A stretch of DNA of 8,057 nt from Neisseriales bacterium (GTDB lineage: Bacteria; Pseudomonadota; Gammaproteobacteria; Burkholderiales; UBA11063), in assembly GCA_003538525.1 (NCBI GenBank), contig DPRZ01000202.1:1-8057 (forward strand). Reading direction: 5' to 3'. Each line of letters begins with the position of its first letter. Within the stretch, counting starts at the first letter, position 1. The notes beneath the pieces are model-generated. The model was given only the letters and a program-made list of their open reading frames with translations. It did no database searches and was not told the origin of the DNA. Both the position numbers and the translations under genes were made by a program. Below are positions 1-6,579 of this stretch, piece after piece.

Positions 1-212
<212 letters not shown>

Positions 213-223
213 CTAAATAAAGT

Positions 224-1240
224 TTACTTTGCGTTAACTAAAGCTCTAGCCGTATCAAACATACGATTTGAGAAACCCCATTCATTATCATACCAAGCAA
301 AAATTTTAACTAAATTACCATCTACGCGCGTTTGAGTTGAATCAAAAGTAGAAGAAACATTAGTATGGTTAAAATCCATTGACACTAATTTTTGCGTGTT
401 ATAAGCCAAAATTCCTGCATAAGCACCTTCAGAAGCCGCTTTCATTGCAGAATTAACTTCTTCTTTAGATGTTGGACGTTTTGACGTGAACGTAAAATCA
501 ACTAATGATACATTAATAGTTGGAACACGAACCGCTAAACCATCTAATTTACCAGCTAACTCAGGAACAACCAAACCAACATTAGCCGCAGCACCTGTTT
601 TAGTAGGAATCATTGACATAACGGCAGAACGCGCACGACGTGCATCTTTATGGTAAATATCAGTTAAGACTTGATCATTCGTGAAAGCATGGATAGTAGT
701 CATTAAACCACGTTCTACACCAATAACTTCATTTAATACTTTCGCCACTGGCGCTAAAGCATTTGTTGTACACGAAGCATTTGAAACTACGATCATATCT
801 TTAGTTAAAACTTGTTGATTTACACCAAAAACAACTGTTGCATCAACGTCTTTATCACCAGGAGCTGATAATACTACTTTTTTAGCACCAGCCTCAATAT
901 GAGCAATTGATTTTGCTTTTGAGTTAAATACACCAGTACATTCCATAACAACATCAACACCTAAATCTTTCCAAGGTAAATTCTTAGGATCACGTTCAGC
1001 AAAGAAGCGAATAAATGTACCATCAATCGTTAAGCCGCCATCAGCAACTTCAACTTTATGATTAAAGTAACCTTGTACCGTATCTCGTTGAGTAATAATC
1101 GCTTGAACCTCTAAATCTGATCCCAAGTCATTTACTGCAACAATTTCAAATTCATTAGTAAGTTTATTTTCAAATAACACACGTAAAACATTACGACCAA
1201 TTCGACCATAACCGTTAATTGCAATTCTAATTTTTGACAT
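224..1240 (-). CDS. gap: Glyceraldehyde-3-phosphate dehydrogenase, type I, phosphorylating
   Basis: A 338-residue cytoplasmic enzyme, the usual GAPDH length, that oxidises glyceraldehyde 3-phosphate to 1,3-bisphosphoglycerate with NAD(P) and phosphate. Visible features are the Rossmann motif NGYGRIGRN (residues 9-17), the VNDLG strand end with Asp39 at the position usually associated with NAD+ preference, the catalytic loop SNASCTTN with Cys157, the general base His184 in TTIHA, phosphate-site residues in TKTGAAAN (213-220) and Arg238, and the C-terminal [28 protein letters not shown] and TKTGAA favour GAPDH over erythrose-4-phosphate dehydrogenase, although STQTRV near residues 301-306 also occurs in Epd-like proteins. 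A GTG at 1249-1247 would add three residues, but it is part of the Shine-Dalgarno AAGGTG itself, so the ATG at 1240 is the start. The usual DSxHG motif reads DTVQG here (Gln56). It has its own promoter and lies just upstream of mreB. Confidence 0.96.
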   Translation of the reverse strand: MSKIRIAINGYGRIGRNVLRVLFENKLTNEFEIVAVNDLGSDLEVQAIITQRDTVQGYFNHKVEVADGGLTIDGTFIRFFAERDPKNLPWKDLGVDVVMECTGVFNSKAKSIAHIEAGAKKVVLSAPGDKDVDATVVFGVNQQVLTKDMIVVSNASCTTNALAPVAKVLNEVIGVERGLMTTIHAFTNDQVLTDIYHKDARRARSAVMSMIPTKTGAAANVGLVVPELAGKLDGLAVRVPTINVSLVDFTFTSKRPTSKEEVNSAMKAASEGAYAGILAYNTQKLVSMDFNHTNVSSTFDSTQTRVDGNLVKIFAWYDNEWGFSNRMFDTARALVNAK

Positions 1241-1246
1241 AATTGA

Positions 1247-1252
1247 CACCTT
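1247..1252 (-). promoter_or_regulatory. Shine-Dalgarno of gap (decides the start)
   Basis: On the minus strand AAGGTG sits six bases before the ATG at 1240. An in-frame GTG that would lengthen the protein by three residues is contained in this element, so it is read as ribosome binding site rather than as start codon. Confidence 0.75.
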
Positions 1253-1274
1253 TTAAAAATTAAATACGTTAATG

Positions 1275-1303
1275 ATTATACTCTTAACCACCATAAAAAG
1301 CAA
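1275..1303 (-). promoter_or_regulatory. Probable sigma70-type promoter of gap
   Basis: On the minus strand TTGCTT (1303-1298) is followed after exactly 17 bases by a perfect TATAAT (1280-1275). Transcription would begin near 1268, giving a leader of about 28 bases before the gap ATG, with the Shine-Dalgarno well placed. The -35 box matches the consensus only in its first three bases. It suggests that gap, and probably mreB behind it, can be transcribed independently of tkt. Confidence 0.7.
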
Positions 1304-1345
1304 GGCGATTAAAGAGCTAACCCTCAGACCATTTCACTGCAAACT

Positions 1346-1385
1346 TTAGTCAAAATAATTACTCTTACATAACGCACTTGACTAA
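1346..1385 (-). repeat. Inverted repeat after tkt (8-bp arms, 24-base loop)
   Basis: TTAGTCAA and TTGACTAA (minus-strand reading, 1385-1378 and 1353-1346) are perfect inverted copies lying 21 bases past the tkt stop codon. The RNA could fold a stem of eight pairs with a 24-base loop. No T-tract follows, so it does not look like an intrinsic terminator; it may be a 3'-end structure, an operator-like site, or chance in AT-rich DNA. Confidence 0.35.
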
Positions 1386-1406
1386 TCTAAATAACACTTT
1401 TACTGG

Positions 1407-3392
1407 TTAAGCTAATTTTGCCAAAATTGCATCGACGCTAAAACCAAATTCTTCAAATAATTGACCAGCTGGTGCAGACTCACCAAATTGATCCATTGAT
1501 ATAATCACACCATCCAAACCGACATATTTATACCACGTTTCAGCCACACCTGCCTCAATAGCAACCATGCGCTTAGCACCACCTAAAACTTCAGTTTTAT
1601 AGGCCACGTCTTGGCGATCAAATACATTGGTTGATGGCATTGAAATAACCCGAACTTTTTTACCTTGCTCGGCTAATTTACTTGCCACATTAACCGCCAA
1701 TTCAACTTCCGAACCAGTTGCAATAATTGCAAAATCAGGTTTAGCACCACCATCAACTAAAATATATCCACCCTTAGCGATATGATCTAATTGTTCGTGA
1801 CTGCGATGATTGAATTTCAAATTTTGCCGTGAGAAAATCAATGACGAAGGAGTTTTTTTCTGACTGATTGCGTGCCCCCATGCAACCATGGTTTCAACCG
1901 TATCACACGGACGCCAAACGTTCATATTTGGAATAACCCGTAAAGTAGCTAATTGTTCAACCGGCTGATGAGTTGGACCATCTTCACCCAAACCAATTGA
2001 ATCATGCGTATAAACAAAGATTGGCGCAATTTTCATCAAACTTGCCATACGTAATGCATTTAACGCATATTCACAGAACATCAGAAACGTTCCACCAAAT
2101 GGTAGCACACCACCATGGAGATACATACCATTCATAATCGCTGACATACCAAATTCACGTACGCCGTATGAAATATAATTACCCGTAAAATCATTTTTCT
2201 TATCTAAGCTGACCGCTGTGCTCCATTTAGTCAAATTAGAACCCGTTAAATCGGCAGATCCGCCGATAAATTCAGGTAAAAATTTGGCAAAATATTCAAT
2301 CGCATTTTGCGAAGCTTTGCGACTAGCAATAGTTTCTTGCTTATCATTGACCAATTTAACACCATCAGCGATAATTTTATTCCAATCTTTAGGTAACTCA
2401 TGTTCATGACGACGCATTAACTCAGCGGCCATATCTGGATGACGCGATTGGTATTCCATAAAGCGCATATTCCATTCATTCTCGGCGCGTAAACCATCAC
2501 CTTTACAATCAAAATCAGCATAAACTTCATCAGGAATTTCAAACGCTGCATGCGGCCAATTTAATTCTTTACGCACTAACTCGGTTTCTGCTGCGCCTAA
2601 TGGAGCACCATGGCAATCTTCTTTACCGCCTTTATTTGGCGAACCTTTACCAATTTTCGTTTTACACATAATCAAAGTTGGTTTATGATGAACCGCTTTA
2701 GCTTTTTTTATCGCTTTGCTGATCTCTTTAACATTATGTCCATCAATTGTGTCAATTACTTGCCAATTATACGACTCAAAACGTTGCTTAACATCTTCAT
2801 TGAACCAGCCATCAACTTCACCATCAATTGAAATGCCATTATCATCCCAAAATAGAATTAATTTGCCCAAGCCCCAAGTTCCAGCCAAAGCACACGCCTC
2901 GTGCGAAACACCTTCCATCAAGCAACCATCACCAGTAAAAGCATACGTATAATGATCCACAATCGCATAACCATCACGATTAAATTCAGCTGCCATTAAT
3001 TTTTCGGCAAGCGCCATACCAACCGCATTCGTAATTCCTTGTCCTAATGGACCTGTGGTAGTCTCAACACCTGCAGTATAACCATATTCCGGATGTCCAG
3101 GGGTACGTGAATGTAATTGACGAAAGTTTTTTAAATCATCAATTGACACATCATAACCAGTTAAATGTAATAAACTATATTGCAGCAATGAAGCATGACC
3201 ATTACTTAAGACAAAACGATCACGATTTAACCATTTTGGATTAAGCGGATTATGCCGTAAATGTTCGCGCCAAACAACGGAACCCATCTCAGCCATTCCC
3301 ATAGGAGCACCAGGATGTCCAGATTTTGATTTTTCGACGCTATCTACCGCTAACATTCGAACTGCATTAGCCATTAACTCATAATTTGCCAT
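1407..3392 (-). CDS. tkt: Transketolase
   Basis: A 661-residue thiamine-diphosphate enzyme, essentially full length (E. coli TktA has 663). It moves two-carbon ketol units between ketose and aldose phosphates in the non-oxidative pentose phosphate pathway, joining it to glycolysis at glyceraldehyde 3-phosphate, the substrate of the next gene, gap. Visible motifs are SGHPGAP (His26), NGHAS (His66), PGHPE (His100), GPLGQG (114-119), the ThDP/metal motif from GDG at 154-156 to Asn185, CHGAPLG (His261), the catalytic Glu413 in VREFGM, and [18 protein letters not shown] (463-480) with conserved histidines. The N-terminal PP domain, the Pyr domain and the C-terminal domain ([24 protein letters not shown]) are all intact. 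The ATG has a strong GGGGAG Shine-Dalgarno at 3404-3399, six bases upstream. An extended -10 promoter precedes it. It lies 166 bases upstream of gap on the same strand; no frameshift or odd residue was seen. Confidence 0.98.
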   Translation of the reverse strand: MANYELMANAVRMLAVDSVEKSKSGHPGAPMGMAEMGSVVWREHLRHNPLNPKWLNRDRFVLSNGHASLLQYSLLHLTGYDVSIDDLKNFRQLHSRTPGHPEYGYTAGVETTTGPLGQGITNAVGMALAEKLMAAEFNRDGYAIVDHYTYAFTGDGCLMEGVSHEACALAGTWGLGKLILFWDDNGISIDGEVDGWFNEDVKQRFESYNWQVIDTIDGHNVKEISKAIKKAKAVHHKPTLIMCKTKIGKGSPNKGGKEDCHGAPLGAAETELVRKELNWPHAAFEIPDEVYADFDCKGDGLRAENEWNMRFMEYQSRHPDMAAELMRRHEHELPKDWNKIIADGVKLVNDKQETIASRKASQNAIEYFAKFLPEFIGGSADLTGSNLTKWSTAVSLDKKNDFTGNYISYGVREFGMSAIMNGMYLHGGVLPFGGTFLMFCEYALNALRMASLMKIAPIFVYTHDSIGLGEDGPTHQPVEQLATLRVIPNMNVWRPCDTVETMVAWGHAISQKKTPSSLIFSRQNLKFNHRSHEQLDHIAKGGYILVDGGAKPDFAIIATGSEVELAVNVASKLAEQGKKVRVISMPSTNVFDRQDVAYKTEVLGGAKRMVAIEAGVAETWYKYVGLDGVIISMDQFGESAPAGQLFEEFGFSVDAILAKLA

Positions 3393-3432
3393 ATAATTCT
3401 CCCCTAGATTGTAAATTTTTGAAATATGATGT

Positions 3433-3441
3433 ATTTTATCA
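3433..3441 (-). promoter_or_regulatory. Probable extended -10 promoter of tkt
   Basis: On the minus strand TGATAAAAT (3441-3433) matches an extended -10 element: TG, one base, then TAAAAT (five of six consensus bases). No good -35 box lies 16-18 bases upstream, which extended -10 promoters tolerate; TTAACA occurs but is 23 bases away. Transcription would start near 3426, leaving a leader of about 34 bases containing the GGGGAG ribosome binding site. Confidence 0.5.
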
Positions 3442-3484
3442 CACTAAATTAAATAATAAGCTGTTAACTTGAATTTAAATACAT

Positions 3485-3496
3485 AATCAATTGATT
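3485..3496. promoter_or_regulatory. 12-bp perfect palindrome upstream of the tkt promoter
   Basis: AATCAATTGATT is a perfect palindrome centred about 50 bases upstream of the proposed tkt -10 element, in very AT-rich DNA. Its position would suit a dimeric regulator, but only one copy is visible and such palindromes can occur by chance in this composition, so this is a candidate operator only. Confidence 0.25.
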
Positions 3497-3507
3497 TATT
3501 TATATAT

Positions 3508-3560
3508 TTAACTGCGCAAAAAACACTTGCTTAATACAATGTTATTCATTGCACAGTTAA
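3508..3560 (-). repeat. Long inverted repeat directly after the hotdog thioesterase gene
   Basis: Read on the minus strand, TTAACTGTGCAA (3560-3549) begins immediately after the TAA stop at 3561-3563 and is matched by TTGCGCAGTTAA (3519-3508). In RNA this gives 12 pairs, one of them G-U, closing a loop of 29 bases. Inside the loop CAATG-AATAA-CATTG can form a second, five-pair hairpin. The downstream side is AT-rich but has no T-tract, so it is not a textbook intrinsic terminator. It may mark the transcript 3' end between the alr pair and tkt, or act as a processing or protein-binding structure. Confidence 0.45.
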
Positions 3561-3965
3561 TTATGTGCTTTTATCCGTAGCTACAGCCAATAAACATAAA
3601 TAATTGGGTACTGCAATGACTTTATGTTGCAAATTTAAAAAAGCCACACGGATGCGCGCCGTAGCAACTAATACCTGATTAGCTTTATATAACGTGTAGT
3701 GAAAAACTAGACGGGTTGGACTGATTAATTCTAAACTTAATTGAACCTCAATTTCATCGCCATAAAAACATTCCGCGCGATAATTACAATTTAATTCGGC
3801 AACCACCAATCCACTGCCTAACCCATCAACGTCCAGTTCAGTATAGCCCTGACTGCGTAGAAATCTAACTCGAGTTTCATGCAAATAATTCAGCAAAGCT
3901 AAATGATCAAGATGATTGGCATAATTTATATCACGAATGCTTAATTTAAATTTCTCGCTATACAT
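3561..3965 (-). CDS. Hotdog-fold acyl-CoA thioesterase family protein (4HBT / YbgC-FadM-like)
   Basis: A complete 134-residue single-domain protein with no signal peptide or membrane segment, so cytoplasmic. The N-terminal stretch RDINYANHLDHLALLNYLHE (residues 11-30), followed by TRVRFLRSQGYTELDVDG, fits the 4HBT/YbgC hotdog pattern in which D-x-D-xx-G-H-V-N-N precedes the long central helix. Members hydrolyse acyl-CoA or acyl-ACP thioesters as dimers or tetramers. The second Asp of the motif, the catalytic one in 4-hydroxybenzoyl-CoA thioesterase, aligns with Asn14 here. From memory a DINYGNHLG-type subfamily exists, so this may be a subfamily trait rather than damage. FYGDEIEVQLSLE near residues 68-80 matches the usual second strand pair. 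The substrate is unknown. The gene follows alr by 21 bases, with AAAGG about ten bases before the ATG, and probably shares its transcript. Confidence 0.8.
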   Translation of the reverse strand: MYSEKFKLSIRDINYANHLDHLALLNYLHETRVRFLRSQGYTELDVDGLGSGLVVAELNCNYRAECFYGDEIEVQLSLELISPTRLVFHYTLYKANQVLVATARIRVAFLNLQHKVIAVPNYLCLLAVATDKST

Positions 3966-3986
3966 TCCAAGAATACCTTTTAACAG

Positions 3987-5096
3987 CTAAATAATTACGC
4001 GCGGAATCCGCGCATTAAAACCAACTAAAACTTCATAAATTATGCTATTTAATTTAAGCGCAAGTTGGCTAATTAAAATTTCTTCCACACCTTGTTTACC
4101 GATTAATATGACTCGATCACCAACATAAGCCTCACCAGTTGCGCCAAGATCAACCATCAACATATCCATGCAAATTGAGCCCGCAATCTTATATTTATGC
4201 CCACGCACAATGACCTCACCAAGATTGGATAACCCGCGCCGATAACCATCGCCATAACCAATTGGCAGCGTAATTATACGTGAAACTCCGCCTGTGGTAT
4301 AACGATGATTATAGCTAATCCCACTACCTTCAGCAACCACCTTGAAATAACTCACACGGGTCACTAAGCTAAGAATCGCACGAATTTGATTTAACGGTGC
4401 TTGGGTAATTATTTGCGCTGGAAAATAGCCATAACTCAGCAACCCAGGGCGCACCATATCAAAATAACTCTCAGGATAGTAACAAACTCCACCCGAATTA
4501 GCAAGATGACAAATCACATCGGCTTTTTTCGCTTTCACCAGCGCCACTATTTGACTAAACAGCTCAATTTGCTGGAGGGTAAAATCATTATCCAGTTCAT
4601 CACTCGCGGCAAAATGCGAATAAACCCCAACCAATTCTAAACTTGGTTGCGCCAAAACATATTCCAATAAAGGCAAAAAACTACTGGCGCGAATACCAAC
4701 TCGATTCATTCCAGTATCGACTTTTAAATGAATTCGACAAGCTTGGTTATGCTTTTGACAATAGCTGGCAACCAATTCGGCTTTATAGCGTGATGAAATG
4801 GTTAATTCAAGATTACTTTCAATTAGCCCTGCGATTTGTTCTTCATCAAAGGCACCAAAAACTAAGATGGCTTTAGATATTCCTTGTTGACGTAACAGCG
4901 CCCCCTCCGCCAAACAAGCTACTCCAAAATAATCCACATAAGCTTCGGCTAATTTAGCTATCCCAACCAAACCATGCCCATAAGCATTGGCTTTAACTGG
5001 TAAGCAAAATTTAACCTGTGCGCCAATTTGCTGGCGAATCGCGCTTAGATTAAATTTAAATTGCTGGCTATCAATTTCAATTTGGGTTGGATGCAT
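3987..5096 (-). CDS. alr: Alanine racemase (PLP-dependent)
   Basis: Interconverts L- and D-alanine; D-Ala feeds D-Ala-D-Ala ligase for peptidoglycan. The 369-residue product has the fold-type III barrel signature LPVKANAYGHG with PLP-binding Lys35, KVDTGMNRVGI (125-135) with Arg132, HFAASDE (161-167), HLANSGG (197-203), VRPGLLSYG (215-223), a catalytic-tyrosine region SYNHRYTTGG with Tyr262, LPIGYGDGYRRG (277-288) and SICMDMLMVDLG (307-318). No signal peptide is visible, so it is cytoplasmic, unlike the periplasmic broad-specificity racemases. An in-frame ATG at 5156 would add twenty aromatic-rich residues that do not align with the family, and it has no Shine-Dalgarno. A possible promoter would place the transcript start almost on that codon, so the ATG at 5096 is preferred, although its AAGAAA ribosome site is weak. 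It is probably co-transcribed with the hotdog gene behind it. Confidence 0.92.
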   Translation of the reverse strand: MHPTQIEIDSQQFKFNLSAIRQQIGAQVKFCLPVKANAYGHGLVGIAKLAEAYVDYFGVACLAEGALLRQQGISKAILVFGAFDEEQIAGLIESNLELTISSRYKAELVASYCQKHNQACRIHLKVDTGMNRVGIRASSFLPLLEYVLAQPSLELVGVYSHFAASDELDNDFTLQQIELFSQIVALVKAKKADVICHLANSGGVCYYPESYFDMVRPGLLSYGYFPAQIITQAPLNQIRAILSLVTRVSYFKVVAEGSGISYNHRYTTGGVSRIITLPIGYGDGYRRGLSNLGEVIVRGHKYKIAGSICMDMLMVDLGATGEAYVGDRVILIGKQGVEEILISQLALKLNSIIYEVLVGFNARIPRVII

Positions 5097-5162
5097 GAAA
5101 AAATTTCTTAAAACTAAATAAAATCTATAGGCTAACTCAACCTGCACATATATCATCTATAC

Positions 5163-5191
5163 AGCATAATTCTAACTCGATAGCAAAGCAA
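5163..5191 (-). promoter_or_regulatory. Possible promoter of alr
   Basis: On the minus strand TTGCTT (5191-5186) and TATGCT (5168-5163) are separated by exactly 17 bases, the same -35 box and spacing as at the gap promoter but with a poorer -10 (four of six bases). The start of transcription would fall near 5156, giving a leader of about 60 bases before the preferred alr ATG. The case is suggestive, not strong. Confidence 0.3.
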
Positions 5192-5231
5192 TCTTGATGC
5201 CTTAGTACAGCAAAACTAGATTGGCTCCAAG

Positions 5232-5259
5232 AGTTTTTAACCTTGTGCAGGTTCAAACT
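5232..5259 (-). repeat. Hairpin in the transporter-alr spacer
   Basis: Read on the minus strand, AGTTT-G-AACCT and AGGTT-AA-AAACT are inverted copies around the loop GCACA: two five-pair stems joined by a small internal loop. It begins 23 bases after the transporter stop codon. No T-run follows, so it is at best an imperfect terminator or a transcript-end structure. The rest of the spacer (5097-5282) shows only the possible alr promoter. Confidence 0.35.
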
Positions 5260-5282
5260 AAATGATAATTAACTGAGCGTCA

Positions 5283-6578
5283 TTAACTCCACACCAGACT
5301 ATAAATAACCAAAAAGGCAATCTGTACCACGGTTACGGTTAGACCATTTTTAATCATCGCTTTGATATTCTGACTCTCGGCAAATCCCATCGCTGCAAAC
5401 ATATTGGCGCCAGGAATAGCAAAATTAGTAATCCGTGTGGCGAGTAACATACTAAAGGCAAAAGTCGTTACCGACAAGCTCATTTCCATTGCCACAGGTG
5501 AAAACATTTCATGCAGCATTTTAATTACTGCCGCCGATGCTGCTGGCATACCAAACGCACCAGTTAAACCGATTAAAATTGTCAGTAAAGATTTACCACC
5601 AAATTGTTCCAACGGCACAAATACTTTCATTAATGCGGCAAACCCACCTGCACTTTGTACCAAATCCAACATTGGTCCTAGCAGCAAGAAAATAAAGAAT
5701 AAATAGAAATTCTTCTGCATACCCGCAACGATTAATTCAAAAATACGTTTCAAATTTAATCCGCCCACCAAACCGGTTGCAATCGCCAAAAATAACATCA
5801 CGAAAATCACAAATGAGGTTTTAGCTTGAAAGATTAAGCCATATGCAACGCAAGCAATAAATGCCAAGCTAAAAAAAACCGTCGCCAAATTCTGCCGTTT
5901 AGTTGGTACAAACCGTTCTTCACTAGCATCATGAGGAAATACCTCATAATGATATTGTTTTTGCAAGCGCGATGCCATAATCCAAGTCGTAATTAAAGTA
6001 ACCATCACAATTGGCAAGGAGGCATGAGTTAACATCGTACCATAACTAATTCCTGTTACCCCAAGCAGTGCCACTACAGGCGGTGCAAAAGGTCCCAAAA
6101 TCAGTGCTTCTTCACCAGCGGCTTGCATTAAAACTGCTAAGCTTGGTCGCGATAAGCCAACGCTAGCGGCAATCGGACGTAAAATAGGCGCTAAAATCGC
6201 TAAACCACCCGCAAGAGTACCCAGAATAGCCACAATTACCAGCGATGAGGCAACGACCCCAACTTTTACACGACGTTGGGTATTCACCCCAATCCCATAA
6301 ACAATTTTATGCACCAACGTATGACTAACTTTAGTTTCAGTCAAAACTTCACCAAGGCCACGCCCCAGCATAATGATGAAACCCACCAACGCCAAAAATG
6401 ACCCCAAAGCCGATTCCAAAACTTTGCCCATTTCAATCGGCGATGACCAATTAAAAATAAAGCCTAGCACAACGCCAATCGCGGTTGCAACCAAGGGGTC
6501 AATATTGCGAAACACCAAAATCGTATAAATTACAATGATAGACAAACTTGCCAATTGCAAATAAAACAGCCAATCCAT
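5283..6578 (-). CDS. Polytopic inner-membrane transporter, GntP / Na+:H+-antiporter-like (ion transporter superfamily), substrate unknown
   Basis: A 431-residue, strongly hydrophobic protein with about 11-12 predicted membrane spans (roughly 5-23, 28-45, 57-75, 107-128, 146-171, 183-203, 231-250, 255-273, 289-308, 330-350, 366-385, 411-430). A hydrophilic loop at 204-230 divides two halves. Each half has a Gly/Ala/Pro-rich segment (GTLAGGLAILAPILRPIAAS at 120-139; GLTGAFGMPAASAAVIKML at 337-355) resembling the re-entrant regions of the ion transporter superfamily. Acidic Glu156-Glu157 in QAAGEEALILGPFAPP lie inside a span and could take part in cation coupling. Family placement rests on pattern recall and the substrate is not known. 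A TTG at 6590 could add four residues, but it overlaps the Shine-Dalgarno GGAG (6588-6585), so the ATG at 6578 is used. It starts one base after the epimerase stop, so a linked function, such as transport of dipeptides or their amino acids, is a reasonable guess. Confidence 0.75.
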   Translation of the reverse strand: MDWLFYLQLASLSIIVIYTILVFRNIDPLVATAIGVVLGFIFNWSSPIEMGKVLESALGSFLALVGFIIMLGRGLGEVLTETKVSHTLVHKIVYGIGVNTQRRVKVGVVASSLVIVAILGTLAGGLAILAPILRPIAASVGLSRPSLAVLMQAAGEEALILGPFAPPVVALLGVTGISYGTMLTHASLPIVMVTLITTWIMASRLQKQYHYEVFPHDASEERFVPTKRQNLATVFFSLAFIACVAYGLIFQAKTSFVIFVMLFLAIATGLVGGLNLKRIFELIVAGMQKNFYLFFIFLLLGPMLDLVQSAGGFAALMKVFVPLEQFGGKSLLTILIGLTGAFGMPAASAAVIKMLHEMFSPVAMEMSLSVTTFAFSMLLATRITNFAIPGANMFAAMGFAESQNIKAMIKNGLTVTVVQIAFLVIYSLVWS

Positions 6579-6579
6579 C

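Noticed and set aside
1241..1406. Riboswitch or small RNA in the tkt-gap spacer
   Set aside because: Apart from the promoter and the inverted repeat, no conserved aptamer-like pattern or strong nested helices are visible.
2218..2952. Plus-strand open frames inside tkt
   Set aside because: They lie antisense to an intact, motif-complete transketolase, show no recognisable protein pattern and no ribosome sites, and overlap one another in different frames.
4401..4876. Plus-strand open frames inside alr
   Set aside because: Antisense to a complete alanine racemase, with low-complexity composition and no family resemblance.
5097..5156. Signal peptide on a longer alanine racemase (periplasmic racemase)
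   Set aside because: The extension has charged and polar residues throughout and no signal-peptidase site, and the family alignment begins at the later Met.
5404..5706. Plus-strand 100-codon frame inside the transporter
   Set aside because: It is the complement of membrane-spanning codons; rich in Ala, Ile, Lys and Asn with no domain, and no promoter or ribosome site was seen.
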